A stretch of 64,000 nucleotides of DNA from Brachyspira sp. SAP_772 (GTDB taxonomy: Bacteria > Spirochaetota > Brachyspiria > Brachyspirales > Brachyspiraceae): the NCBI RefSeq assembly GCF_009755885.1, contig NZ_VYIX01000001.1, positions 1,134,586 to 1,198,585 of the forward strand, given 5' to 3'. Both the position numbers and the translations under genes were made by a program. Positions 46,671 through 55,847 of the stretch are shown here, piece by piece (the first letter of the stretch is position 1; each line of letters begins with the position of its first letter). Below the pieces are notes generated by a model. That model saw only the letters and a program-made list of their open reading frames with translations, searched no databases and was not told the DNA's origin.

Positions 46671-46723
46671 ATGATTTTTTATTTAATAAATAATAAGGAT
46701 AAAAATTATACATGGAGATTATT

Positions 46724-48151
46724 ATGAGTAAGAAGATTATTTATTTATTGTTTTTACTTATGGCTTTAACCTTAGCGTTTGCAAGCTGTAAGAAAGATAA
46801 CGGTTTAAATCCTACAACAGGATTTAACAACCCAATCATTCCAAGCGTTACCAACAGTATAAAAGATGAAGATAAAAATGTACAAACGAATACAGGCGGT
46901 TTATATGAAGATTGGGATTCAATAAAAGATTTAACTGTTATAGAAAACTATGCTGCTATAGATAAAGCAAGAGCAGGTACTAACTATTATAGAAATCCTA
47001 TAGTAGTTGCATTAGGTTATAAGACTGTTATGATAATATTTGAGAGTAGAATGGGTTTCGGAGGTTCCGAAAACGGCACAGGTGTAAATGGTAAAGACCC
47101 AGTAGCTTTGGCATATACAATAGGTGTTAACTCTGGCGATCCTAATGACTTTTATAAAATAGCTCAGCCTAGTAGTTTTCAAACCGGTCCTGAGTACTAT
47201 GTTTCTGATTTTGTAGTATATTATCAGAAACTTCCTACTAGTGATACTGCTACATTATATATAATAGCTTCTTCTGGTGCTGGTTTATCTCGTACTAATA
47301 CACCATATGCAAGTAGAACTATTAAATCAAAACTTAGATATATGGCTTGCACTATTACTACTAGTCCTACTTCTGCTGATTTTCGATGGAACGATGACTG
47401 GACAGATTTAGAAATAACTGATTCTAGTCTTTCAGATATACAGTTTGGTACGCATTCTGCAAGAGGAGTTATTGCTTCTGACGGCAGTTTAATTCTTCCT
47501 ATAATAACAGCAGACTTAGGTACTACTAGTGAGCCTAAAGAAAATATGGGCGTTAGATTCTATAAAGTTAATGCTAACGGTAGAACTCTTACACTTGGGT
47601 CACAAATTGGCAGAAGTATAGAATTTAAAGACAGTAGTAATTATAAAGAAGTACAAGCTGTAGCTTATGATGCTAGTAAAGTAACTTATTTGGCAATACC
47701 TAACTCATCAAGAAATAATTATACTATGGGAAAAGGTACTAGTGCTAATTCAACTGTAACAGCACTTACAGGAGTAAAAGGTTCAGATGGTTCTTTCGGC
47801 TTCTTGAAAATATCTAAAGGCTGGTATGGCACTAATCAGTATGATCCTAAACTATATGTTACTAGTCCTTCAACTGCCGGCAGTAAAGCTGAAGATACAA
47901 TATTGTTCTCACATACGGAATCTAAGCTTGGAGCAAATTATTTGTATATGCTAAATGATTATTATACTTCTAAAGGCAAGTCAATACTTCAAATAGGCGA
48001 AACAAGTAAAAGTTCTTCTATAGATGTATTGGCAGATGGTACTATAATTATGGCTTCTGAAAGAGATGGAGAGGAAACGGCTAATGGTTTGAAATTTAGT
48101 ATATACTTCAGCAGATATACTCAAAAATATTTAGCTGAACAATTAAAATAA
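46724..48151 (+). CDS. Sialidase-like lipoprotein 6
   Basis: The start is ATG 46724, after GGAG. The signal is MSKKIIYLLFLLMALTLAFA then SCKKD. It has NYYRNPIVVALGY (FRIP variant), FESRMGFGGSENGTGVNG, IIASSGAGLSRTNTPYAS, GTHSARGVI, LILPIITADLG and SSSIDVLADGTIIMASERDG. The usual DIVY before the first Asp-box is changed to VALAYTIGVNSGDPND, so that blade is altered. There is no separate duplicated leader before this gene. It may be read from the promoter of gene 5 through a leaky terminator, or from an unrecognised promoter. Confidence 0.77.
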   Translation: MSKKIIYLLFLLMALTLAFASCKKDNGLNPTTGFNNPIIPSVTNSIKDEDKNVQTNTGGLYEDWDSIKDLTVIENYAAIDKARAGTNYYRNPIVVALGYKTVMIIFESRMGFGGSENGTGVNGKDPVALAYTIGVNSGDPNDFYKIAQPSSFQTGPEYYVSDFVVYYQKLPTSDTATLYIIASSGAGLSRTNTPYASRTIKSKLRYMACTITTSPTSADFRWNDDWTDLEITDSSLSDIQFGTHSARGVIASDGSLILPIITADLGTTSEPKENMGVRFYKVNANGRTLTLGSQIGRSIEFKDSSNYKEVQAVAYDASKVTYLAIPNSSRNNYTMGKGTSANSTVTALTGVKGSDGSFGFLKISKGWYGTNQYDPKLYVTSPSTAGSKAEDTILFSHTESKLGANYLYMLNDYYTSKGKSILQIGETSKSSSIDVLADGTIIMASERDGEETANGLKFSIYFSRYTQKYLAEQLK

Positions 48152-48181
48152 TTTTGAAGATACTAATATTGAATAGTTATG

Positions 48182-48216
48182 CAAGGGGTATATTTTTCAA
48201 GTATATCCCTTGTTTT
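48182..48216 (+). terminator. Intrinsic terminator after sialidase-like gene 6
   Basis: CAAGGGGTATA (48182-48192) pairs with TATATCCCTTG (48202-48212), then TTTT. It is nearly identical to the terminator after gene 5. Confidence 0.85.
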
Positions 48217-48353
48217 ATTATTTACTTAAGCAGTTACAGCACTAGTTATTTTTATTCAATATTTTATTTAATTTATAATTTTAATCCAGTATTTAGTTTT
48301 ATGCCCTCTTTTTTATTTTAAATACATTTTTTTATATTATTAAATTTAAATTA

Positions 48354-48382
48354 TTTACTAAAAATTAATTTTATTGTATAAT
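48354..48382 (+). promoter_or_regulatory. pckG promoter
   Basis: TTTACT (48354-48359), 17 bp and perfect TATAAT (48377-48382), 32 bp before the ATG. Confidence 0.65.
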
Positions 48383-48414
48383 AATTGCAACAATTTTTTT
48401 AAGGAGTATAATTA

Positions 48415-50208
48415 ATGAGGCTTGAAGATTTAAAACATGAAAAGCTTAAAGCTTGGATAAAAGAAGTAGCTGATATGTGCGAACCTAAAGATATATATGT
48501 TTGCGATGGAAGTAAAGAAGAATATGACAGCTGTATGCAAGGGCTTGTTGATTTAGGTTTAGCTCATCCATTAACAAAAAGACCGCATAGCCATTCATTT
48601 AGAAGTGACCCTTCTGACGTGGCTCGTGTTGAAGACAGAACTTATATTAGTTATCCTAATAAAGAAGATGCAGGTCCTACTAACAACTGGATGTCTCCAG
48701 ATGAATTAAAAAGCACTATGAAAGGTTTATATAAAGGTTGTATGAAAAATAGAACTATGTATGTTATTCCTTTCTCTATGGGTCCTGTTGGTTCTCCTAT
48801 AGCTAAAATTGGTGTTGAGCTTACTGACAGTGCTTATGTTGTATGTAACATGCATATAATGACTAGAGTTGGTACTAAAGTATTAGATGTATTAGGTACT
48901 GATGGTGAGTTTATACCTTGTTTACATTCTGTAGGTGCTCCTCTTGCTGATGGTGAAAAAGACACTAAATGGCCTTGTGCACCAATAGAGAAAAAATATA
49001 TTTCTCATTTCCCTGATGAAAACTTAATATGGTCTTATGGTTCTGGTTACGGCGGAAACGCTTTACTTGGTAAAAAATGTTTTGCTTTACGTATTGCTTC
49101 TGCTATGGCTAGAAGAGAAGGTTGGATGGCAGAACATATGCTTATTTTACGCCTAACTAATCCTGAAGGTAAAAGATTCCACATTGCTGCTGCATTCCCT
49201 AGTGCTTGCGGTAAAACTAACCTTGCTATGTTACAGCCTACAATTCCTGGTTGGAAATGTGAAACTATAGGTGACGATATTGCTTGGATGAAAATAAATC
49301 CTGAAGACGGAAGACTTTATGCTATTAACCCAGAAGCTGGTTTCTTTGGTGTAGCTCCCGGTACTTCTTATGATTCTAACCCTATGGCTATGGATTCAAT
49401 AAAAGAAAACACTATATTCACTAACTGTGTAGAAACAGATGACGGTGATGTATGGTGGGAAGGTATGGGACCTGCTCCTAAACATGGTAAAGACTGGAAA
49501 GGTAATGACTGGACTCCAGAAAGCGGAGAGAAAGGTGCTCACCCTAATGCTAGATTTACAGCTCCTGCTAGACAATGTCCTGTTATATGTAAAGACTGGG
49601 AAGACCCTAAAGGTGTGCCTATAGATATATTTATCTTTGGTGGAAGAAGAGCTTCTGTTATGCCATTAGTACATGAATCTTACAGCTGGGATCATGGTGT
49701 ATTTATGGGTTCTACTGCTGCTAGTGAAACTACTGCTGCTAACATTGGTGCTGCTGGTCAGTTAAGATTTGACCCATTTGCTATGCTTCCTTTTGCTGGT
49801 TACAATATGGGCGATTATATGAACCACTGGCTTGAAATGGGAGATAAATTAGGCGATAAAGCTCCTAGAATCTTCTATGTAAACTGGTTTAGAAAAGATG
49901 CTGACGGTAAATGGTTATGGCCTGGATTTGGTGATAACTCAAGAGTCTTAAAATGGATGTGTGAAAGAGTTGAAGGTAAAATTGATGCTGTTGACACTCC
50001 TATAGGTAAAATGCCTAAAGATGGTGATTTAGACCTTAAAGGTTTAGATATTCCTGAAGCTGATTTCAAAGAGCTTATGAGAGTAGATGTTGAGGCTTGG
50101 AAAGATCAAGCTAATCAGATTGAAGCTCATTATGCTAAATTTGGTTCAAGACTTCCAGAAAGACTTAAAAAACAATTAGAAGAATTAAGAGCTAGATTAA
50201 GCAAATAA
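48415..50208 (+). CDS. pckG: Phosphoenolpyruvate carboxykinase (GTP)
   Basis: This enzyme interconverts oxaloacetate and PEP with GTP/GDP. In anaerobes it often works towards CO2 fixation, feeding the succinate or pyruvate branch. Motifs are [20 protein letters not shown] (substrate loop), [13 protein letters not shown] (kinase P-loop with the reactive Cys265), [10 protein letters not shown] (metal site) and [23 protein letters not shown] (guanine-binding region). The length of 597 aa is standard for the GTP family. AAGGAG precedes the ATG. Codons here are more biased than in neighbouring genes (for example many GGT and GCT), suggesting high expression. A strong terminator follows. Confidence 0.96.
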   Translation: MRLEDLKHEKLKAWIKEVADMCEPKDIYVCDGSKEEYDSCMQGLVDLGLAHPLTKRPHSHSFRSDPSDVARVEDRTYISYPNKEDAGPTNNWMSPDELKSTMKGLYKGCMKNRTMYVIPFSMGPVGSPIAKIGVELTDSAYVVCNMHIMTRVGTKVLDVLGTDGEFIPCLHSVGAPLADGEKDTKWPCAPIEKKYISHFPDENLIWSYGSGYGGNALLGKKCFALRIASAMARREGWMAEHMLILRLTNPEGKRFHIAAAFPSACGKTNLAMLQPTIPGWKCETIGDDIAWMKINPEDGRLYAINPEAGFFGVAPGTSYDSNPMAMDSIKENTIFTNCVETDDGDVWWEGMGPAPKHGKDWKGNDWTPESGEKGAHPNARFTAPARQCPVICKDWEDPKGVPIDIFIFGGRRASVMPLVHESYSWDHGVFMGSTAASETTAANIGAAGQLRFDPFAMLPFAGYNMGDYMNHWLEMGDKLGDKAPRIFYVNWFRKDADGKWLWPGFGDNSRVLKWMCERVEGKIDAVDTPIGKMPKDGDLDLKGLDIPEADFKELMRVDVEAWKDQANQIEAHYAKFGSRLPERLKKQLEELRARLSK

Positions 50209-50231
50209 TTTAGTTTTTCTTAGAAATATTT

Positions 50232-50273
50232 AAGCCAATAGTTTAATAAAAACATTAAGCTATTGGCTTTTTT
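50232..50273 (+). terminator. Strong intrinsic terminator of pckG
   Basis: AAGCCAATAGTTTAAT (50232-50247) pairs with ATTAAGCTATTGGCTT (50254-50269) with one G-T wobble, followed by a T-run. Confidence 0.9.
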
Positions 50274-50274
50274 A

Positions 50275-50590
50275 GTATATAATAAATAACTATATTTTGT
50301 AATGTAAGTTTTTGTTTTATTCAACTTTTTCCAACTGCAAAAATTTTTTACCTTTTTAGTGTGCTTCGTAAAAGTGCTATAGCTTTATATATTTGTAATA
50401 TGTATAAAATATAAAGCAATACCTGCTTTTAGCTAAAAATGCAGTCTTTTTGCTTCTTTGTGTCAATCCCACAGGTACTTACTATGGTCGCCCTGAAGGA
50501 CTCATTTCAGTCGCAAAATAGAGGCACTCTTCACAGCGGGAAAGCACCACAAATAAAAAACTAAAAAAATAAACTTTTAGTATATATTTA
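50275..50590. repeat. Structured intergenic repeat, copy D (degenerate left part)
   Basis: It has a CAACTTTTTCCAACTGC left part, an AGCTTTATATATTTGTAATATG spacer, and TGCAGTCTTTTTGCTTCTTTG at the right. It then carries a variable GC-rich insert (CCCACAGGTACTTACTATGG type) and a TTTTAGTATATAT end. Together with copy E it fills the 644-bp gap between pckG and the oppA-like gene. Confidence 0.65.
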
Positions 50591-50591
50591 A

Positions 50592-50790
50592 AGAATTATT
50601 TTTTATCAACTTTTTCCCGTAGCTACGCTCTGCGGACTTCGTCAAAGTTGCAAAAAGTACAAGTACTATAGCTAATATATTAGGAATATGTATTAATATA
50701 AAATAATATTTGTATTTTAATCTAAAAAATGCAGCCTTTTTGTTTCTTTGACGAAGCAGCATCACGACCTTAAAAATTTTCAGTATATAT
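50592..50790. repeat. Structured intergenic repeat, copy E
   Basis: CAACTTTTTCCCG (about 50609) and CAAAGTTGCAAAAAGTAC form the family hairpin. Here CAACTTT/AAAGTTG replaces GTTCTTT/AAAGAAC of other copies. The loop holds the TGCGGACTTCGTC insert. The right end is TTAAAAATTTTCAGTATATA. Confidence 0.7.
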
Positions 50791-50823
50791 AAAAATAGGC
50801 TCGAATCTATTAATTCAAGCCTA
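50791..50823 (-). terminator. Intrinsic terminator of the oppA-like gene
   Basis: On the minus strand AGGCTTGAAT pairs with ATTCGAGCCT (one G-T wobble), followed by a T-rich run. Confidence 0.8.
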
Positions 50824-50852
50824 ATATAAATATATTAAATTATTATTAAAAA

Positions 50853-52460
50853 CTATTCTAAATAACAGTGATGGAATCTGTGGAAACCTAAAGAGTCATA
50901 ATATACGCCTTTAAGTTTTGGAGATACTAAAAGAGGCTCCGTATAGAAATATATTGGTATTATAGCTTCCTCTTTCATAAGCATCTCTTCTGCCTTATGC
51001 ATAGTCTCCATTCTAAACTTTTGATCTCCTGAAAGCATAACTTCATTTATCATATCATCATAAGCTTTGTTGCTGTAAACACTATAATTGTTTGGAGAAT
51101 AACTAACACATAAAGTCATAAAGTTAATAGGGTCATTAAAGTCTCCATTCCAACCACCTCTAGCCATTTCTATATTTCTATCATATCTAGTTTGTAAAAA
51201 TACTGCCCACTCCTCTTGTGTTAAACTAACATCGATACCTAAATTTTCTTTCCACATCTGCTGAACAGCTTCAAATATTTTTACATGAAGTCCGGGATCT
51301 GCTTTAAACTCCATAACAGGAAAACCTTCTCCATTAGGATATCCAGCTTCAGCCATTAATCTTTTAGCTTCTTCTACATTAGACTTATATCCCTCTTTGC
51401 TTACATCTATATAATCACCGCCGTTTTCTCTAAAATCTCCTTCATAATCTGATATGCCATAAGGAACTAAAGCAGCAGCAGGTTTCTCCCCTCCCCTTGT
51501 TATTTGCTCAACTATATAGTTTCTATCAATTGCAAGAGATAATGCTTTTCTTACTCTTACATCTTTTAATATATCATTTGTTAAATTCAAACAATAATAA
51601 TATGATGATATTCTTGGTTTAATTACTATAAATCCTTCATCATTTAATGTTTGTATATCTTGTCTAGGGAATGATCTAGCAAAATGCAAACTTCCTGCTT
51701 TTACACCAGCTACAGAAGCAGTTTCATTTTCCATAAGAACGAATGTGATTTTATCAGGTACAATAGTATCTATATTCCAATAATTTGTATTTTTTACCAT
51801 TACAAGGCTTTCATCTCTGTTTCTCTCTACAAGTTTGAAAGCACCATTTCCTATATAAGTTTCTGCATTTAAAGTCCATTTATCACCATATTGTTCAATG
51901 ATATCTTTTCTTAAAGGGTAGAAAGTAGGAAAGCTTAAAAGCTCTAAAAAATATGCAGTAGGTGCTTCCAACTGAACTTCTAATGTAAAATCATCTAATG
52001 CCTTAACACCTAAATTTTCTTTTGGCATATCTCCAGCAGTTATAGCTTTAGCATTTTTTACAGGTTCATGCTGATATCCATACTGACTTCCTGTTGCTGG
52101 ATCTACTACTCTCTGCCAAGAATATACAAAATCATTTGCTGTAACTGTTTTACCATCAGTCCATTTTGCATTGGTTCTAAGTTTGAATGTATATGTAAGC
52201 CCGTCATCGCTTATTTCCCAACTTTCAGCAACTCCCGGTATTAACTTACCATTATCATCTTTTTCTATTAACCCTTCAAATGTATGAGTTAGATAAAATA
52301 CTGCATCAGATGTTACATTTATACTAGGGTCTATAGTATTTGGTTCAGGACCTGTATTAATAAATATTGATATTCCTTCTTCTTTCTTATTGCCATTTGA
52401 ACATGATATAACAGATAAAAATATTAAAAAAGATATAATTATTTTATTTAGTTTTGTCAT
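50853..52460 (-). CDS. Oligopeptide ABC transporter substrate-binding lipoprotein (OppA-like)
   Basis: This family 5 extracytoplasmic binding protein captures peptides for an Opp-type ABC importer. The signal MTKLNKIIISFLIFLSVISC has its lipobox Cys at residue 20. SBP_bac_5 features are GPEPNTIDPSINVTSDAVFY, GLTYTFKLRTNAKWTDGKTV and DFVYSWQRVVDPATGS, then VRKALSLAIDRNYIVEQIT. The start ATG 52460 follows AGGAGG with correct spacing. The ATG five codons upstream lacks one. It stands alone, with no opp permease genes near it, and has its own promoter and terminator. Confidence 0.92.
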   Translation of the reverse strand: MTKLNKIIISFLIFLSVISCSNGNKKEEGISIFINTGPEPNTIDPSINVTSDAVFYLTHTFEGLIEKDDNGKLIPGVAESWEISDDGLTYTFKLRTNAKWTDGKTVTANDFVYSWQRVVDPATGSQYGYQHEPVKNAKAITAGDMPKENLGVKALDDFTLEVQLEAPTAYFLELLSFPTFYPLRKDIIEQYGDKWTLNAETYIGNGAFKLVERNRDESLVMVKNTNYWNIDTIVPDKITFVLMENETASVAGVKAGSLHFARSFPRQDIQTLNDEGFIVIKPRISSYYYCLNLTNDILKDVRVRKALSLAIDRNYIVEQITRGGEKPAAALVPYGISDYEGDFRENGGDYIDVSKEGYKSNVEEAKRLMAEAGYPNGEGFPVMEFKADPGLHVKIFEAVQQMWKENLGIDVSLTQEEWAVFLQTRYDRNIEMARGGWNGDFNDPINFMTLCVSYSPNNYSVYSNKAYDDMINEVMLSGDQKFRMETMHKAEEMLMKEEAIIPIYFYTEPLLVSPKLKGVYYDSLGFHRFHHCYLE

Positions 52461-52513
52461 ATTTCCTCCTAACATTAATTAAAAAAATAACTTTATAAAG
52501 TATTATTTTGAAT

Positions 52514-52542
52514 AGTATATACTTTATATGTATTAAAGTCAA
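52514..52542 (-). promoter_or_regulatory. Promoter of the oppA-like gene
   Basis: On the minus strand TTGACT (52542-52537), 17 bp and TATACT (52519-52514) lie about 55 bp before the start codon. Confidence 0.65.
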
Positions 52543-52593
52543 TTTTATATTGTTTTCTATAATAAGTTTTTATTATTATAAAAAAAGCCAAAA

Positions 52594-52622
52594 TTGACAA
52601 AATATAATCATTTAAATATAAT
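52594..52622 (+). promoter_or_regulatory. Consensus promoter of the NADAR gene
   Basis: Perfect TTGACA (52594-52599), a 17-bp spacer and perfect TATAAT (52617-52622), 31 bp before the ATG, which has AAGGA upstream. This is the best promoter match in the window. Confidence 0.8.
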
Positions 52623-52653
52623 GAGTCTATAAAATAAATTATAAGGAATTAAT

Positions 52654-53457
52654 ATGCAAAGTGTAATAATGCCTCCTATATGGTTTGTAAATAATAGTTC
52701 TTATAATAAAACATTTAAAAATTATTTTAATTCTCTTTCAGATATTGATAAAGAAGAATATCAAAAACTTTTTGAAGAACCTATTGTATTTAGAGGTTTT
52801 TATAGTGATAATATATTTATAAATAATGATTATAAAATACTGTATTGGAATAAAGAAGGAAAACAAAAATATTCTTTAGAGAAGCTTCAAAAAGATTTTA
52901 ATAAAGGAAAGAAAATAGATTTTTTATTTTTTTATGGTCATACTAGTGATAAGAAAGAGATTACTAAATCATCATTAAGTCAATGGTATATTACTGATTT
53001 TAAAGAAAATGATTTAGTATTTAATTGTATGGAAAAATATATGATGTACAATAAGGCATTATTATTTGGAGATAAAGATATAGCATTTGAAATTTTAGAT
53101 AATAGTCAGCCTAAAAAGATAAAAGAGCTTGGAAGAAAAGTTAAAAATTTTGATAATGAAATATGGAATAAAATTAAATATACAATAGTACTTACCGGAA
53201 ATTATTATAAATTTTCTCAAAATAATGATTTAAGAAATTTTTTATTAAGTACAAAAAATAAAGTATTAGTTGAAGCAAGTCCTTATGATAAAGTATGGGG
53301 AATAAAAATGAAATATGATGATGAAAATGCAGAAAATCCTTTTTTATGGAAAGGAGAAAATTTATTAGGTTTTGCTTTAATGGAAGTAAGAGATGAAATA
53401 AATAGAGTATATAAAAATTATGATATTATAGATTGGGAAAGATTTTATAATAAATAA
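52654..53457 (+). CDS. NADAR/YbiA-family N-glycosidase-like protein with N-terminal extension
   Basis: The C-terminal 170 residues are a NADAR domain. Key stretches are LSQWYITDF, NCMEKYMMYNKALLFGDKDI, IKELGRKVKNFDNEIWNKIK, VLVEASPYDKVWGIKM and WKGENLLGFALMEVRDEI. YbiA-type members hydrolyse the N-glycosidic bond of toxic early riboflavin intermediates, and others act on ADP-ribose or NAD-linked compounds (family knowledge). About 85 residues precede the domain (VFRGFYSDNIFINNDYKILY). They have no family I can name but may be a beta-rich partner domain. It is a single gene with a consensus promoter. Confidence 0.8.
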   Translation: MQSVIMPPIWFVNNSSYNKTFKNYFNSLSDIDKEEYQKLFEEPIVFRGFYSDNIFINNDYKILYWNKEGKQKYSLEKLQKDFNKGKKIDFLFFYGHTSDKKEITKSSLSQWYITDFKENDLVFNCMEKYMMYNKALLFGDKDIAFEILDNSQPKKIKELGRKVKNFDNEIWNKIKYTIVLTGNYYKFSQNNDLRNFLLSTKNKVLVEASPYDKVWGIKMKYDDENAENPFLWKGENLLGFALMEVRDEINRVYKNYDIIDWERFYNK

Positions 53458-53612
53458 TATTGTTATAACTATTTTTTACTTAAAAATTTCATAAAAAATT
53501 AAAAAATATTATTTACAAATAAAAGAATAATTGGTATTATTAAAACAACCTAAGTGAATAACTATTAATGTTTATCATGAAGGAATATTTTTAGTTTTAT
53601 ATTATCTAATTT

Positions 53613-53864
53613 ATGGAAAATAATAGAATTGCTGTTATAGGTATAATAATTGAAAACACTGATAATGTTTTAAAGGTGAATGAAATTTTGCATGAATACA
53701 GCGATTTTATTATAGGAAGAATGGGTATTCCTTATAGAGAAGAGAATATAAATATAATCAGCATAGTCTTAAATGCTCCTAATGATAAAATTAATAGTTT
53801 GACTGGTAAACTAGGTATGCTTGAAGGTGTTTCTGCTAAAGCACTTTATGCAAACAAAAAATAA
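53613..53864 (+). CDS. TM1266-type regulator of the [FeFe]-hydrogenase maturation cluster
   Basis: This 83-aa protein has an ACT/NikR-C-like fold: RIAVIGIIIENTDNVLKVNE, then IIGRMGIPYREENINIISIV and GMLEGVSAKALYA. It is the small protein known as TM1266 or iron-only hydrogenase system regulator, regularly found beside hydG/hydE/hydF. It starts 31 nt before hydG and is surely co-transcribed. Its biochemical role is not known. Ligand or metal sensing is a guess from the fold. Confidence 0.85.
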   Translation: MENNRIAVIGIIIENTDNVLKVNEILHEYSDFIIGRMGIPYREENINIISIVLNAPNDKINSLTGKLGMLEGVSAKALYANKK

Positions 53865-53894
53865 TAAGCAGTTTAATTATTAGGAGTTTATATT

Positions 53895-55319
53895 ATGTCT
53901 TCGGATACTTTATTTAAGTACGATTCAAAGTCAAGAAATGCAAATGAATTTATTAATGATGAAGAAATATTAAAAACAATATCTCAAGTCGAAAACGGTG
54001 ATTACAATATAAGAGATATATTAAACAAAGCTAATGAAATGAAAGGACTTGAACCTAATGAGGCATTGGCTTTACTTCTTTGTGATGACAAGAAAATAGA
54101 AAATGAAATGTTTGAAATAGCGAAGAAAATAAAATTAGAAATATACGGAAAGAGAATAGTTTTATTTGCTCCGCTTTATTTATCAAATTATTGTGTTAAT
54201 GGATGTGTTTACTGTCCTTATCATGCTAAAAACAAACATATAGCTAGAAAGCAATTAACTCAAGATGAGATTAGAGCGGAAGTAATAGCATTGCAGGATA
54301 TGGGTCATAAAAGACTTGCATTAGAAACAGGAGAAGACCCAGACTATGCAAGCATGGAGTATTTACTTGAATCAATAAAAACAATATACAGCATTAAACA
54401 TAAAAACGGTGCAATAAGAAGGGTGAATGTTAATATTGCAGCTACTACAGTAGAGAATTATAAAAAGTTAAAAGATGCAGGCATTGGTACTTATGTATTA
54501 TTTCAAGAAACATATCATAAACCTACTTATGAGAAAGTTCACCCAAGCGGACCAAAAAGCAATTACGAATATCATACAGAGGCAATGGATAGAGCTATGG
54601 AAGGCGGTATTGATGATGTTGGTATAGGGGTATTATTTGGGCTTTACAATTATAAATATGATTTTACTGCTATGCTTTATCATGCCAAACATTTGGAAGA
54701 AACTTTTGGGTGCGGGCCTCATACAATAAGTGTTCCGAGAATAAGACCTGCTGATGATGTTGATGTGAAAAGTTTTCCTAATGCTATAACAGACAGTTTA
54801 TTCAAAAAAATAGTTGCTGTTTTAAGGATTGCTGTTCCTTATACTGGAATAATAGTTTCTACAAGAGAGAGTAAGAAATCAAGAGAGGAAGTTTTGGAAG
54901 TTGGAGTTTCACAGATAAGCGGAGGGTCAAGAACAAGCGTGGGCGGATATGTTGAAGAGGAGGAAGAGAACTCCAAACAATTTGAAATATCTGACAACCG
55001 TTCACTTGATGATGTTATAAAATGGCTTTGCGATATAGATTATCTTCCGAGCTTTTGTACTGCTTGTTATAGAGAAGGAAGAACAGGCGACAGGTTTATG
55101 TCTTTTGCTAAAAGCGGACAGATAAAAAATTTCTGTCAGGCTAATGCTATAATAACTTTAAAAGAGTATGAGAATGATTATGCCAAAGAAGAGACTAAAA
55201 AATCAATAGACAAAGTTATGAATAATGAAATAGAACGCATACCTAATGAAAAAGTTAAAGCAAAATTGGCAGAAGCTTTAAAAGGAATAGACGAAGGAAG
55301 GAGAGATTTTAAGTTTTAA
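53895..55319 (+). CDS. hydG: [FeFe]-hydrogenase maturase HydG
   Basis: HydG is a radical-SAM enzyme that splits tyrosine to supply the CO and cyanide ligands of the H-cluster. The SAM cluster motif is Cys100-x3-Cys104-x2-Cys107 in NYCVNGCVYCPYH. The C-terminal auxiliary cluster is bound by Cys388, Cys391 and Cys414 (FCTACYREGRTGDRFM ... NFCQAN), which tells HydG from ThiH. The length of 474 aa is standard. AGGAG lies before the ATG. It is followed not by hydF directly but by about 530 bp of repeats, which would break an ancestral operon. Confidence 0.96.
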   Translation: MSSDTLFKYDSKSRNANEFINDEEILKTISQVENGDYNIRDILNKANEMKGLEPNEALALLLCDDKKIENEMFEIAKKIKLEIYGKRIVLFAPLYLSNYCVNGCVYCPYHAKNKHIARKQLTQDEIRAEVIALQDMGHKRLALETGEDPDYASMEYLLESIKTIYSIKHKNGAIRRVNVNIAATTVENYKKLKDAGIGTYVLFQETYHKPTYEKVHPSGPKSNYEYHTEAMDRAMEGGIDDVGIGVLFGLYNYKYDFTAMLYHAKHLEETFGCGPHTISVPRIRPADDVDVKSFPNAITDSLFKKIVAVLRIAVPYTGIIVSTRESKKSREEVLEVGVSQISGGSRTSVGGYVEEEEENSKQFEISDNRSLDDVIKWLCDIDYLPSFCTACYREGRTGDRFMSFAKSGQIKNFCQANAIITLKEYENDYAKEETKKSIDKVMNNEIERIPNEKVKAKLAEALKGIDEGRRDFKF

Positions 55320-55383
55320 ATATATTTATTTTAGTGTATAGCTAAACAATTACGTTTTACTAAATTCTATACATTATTATGTA

Positions 55384-55525
55384 TTAAATATAGGATATAA
55401 TTAAATTTATACTAAAAAATGCAGTCTTTTTGGTTCTTTGTGCCAACAAAAGAACTGGGGGTGTGTACCCTAAGGGCACGCTTCGCAGGGGGCTAGTCCC
55501 CACAAATAATAAAAAACTTAGAAAT
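55384..55525. repeat. Structured intergenic repeat, copy F (right half)
   Basis: The TGCAGTCTTTTTGGTTCTTTG half, its hairpin (GTTCTTTgtgccaacAAAAGAAC), and a GC-rich insert ending GGGGGCTAGTCCCC, joined directly to copy G. No left half is seen. Confidence 0.7.
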
Positions 55526-55815
55526 TTTGTTGTTCTTTTTCCCGCCTTCGTACCCACAGGCACTTCCTTCGGTCGCGGTGCGGACTTCGTCAAAGAACCA
55601 AAAAGTGCAAGTGTTTTAGCTTTATATGTTGGTAATATGTATAAGCGAATATAAAATAATATATATTTTTTTTATATATAAAGCTGAATTTTATAAAATG
55701 CAGTTCTTTTGGTTCTTTTATACCAATAAAAGAACTGGGGTGCGGGGCAAAGCCCTGCGAACAATAAAAAAATTAATTTTTAATAAGCTTAAAAAAATTT
55801 AGTATATATTAAAAG
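55526..55815. repeat. Structured intergenic repeat, copy G (complete)
   Basis: The left hairpin is GTTCTTTTTCCCG and CAAAGAACCAAAAAGTGCAAG, with a long GC-rich insert in its loop. An AGCTTTATATGTTGGTAATA spacer follows, then a second hairpin (GGTTCTTTtataccaatAAAAGAAC). GCGGGGCaaaGCCCTGC and a TTTAGTATATATT end complete it, just upstream of hydF. Small frames over it are not genes. Confidence 0.75.
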
Positions 55816-55847
55816 CATGAATTAATTTATTTATAATAGGAAAAAAT

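Noticed and set aside
38224-48151. Sialidase-like array as a genomic island with mobile genes
   Set aside because: No transposase, integrase, tRNA or flanking direct repeat is visible; duplication in place explains it.
55384-55654. Overlapping frames of about 70 codons on both strands between hydG and hydF
   Set aside because: They lie wholly within repeat copies F and G and arise from their GC-rich inserts.
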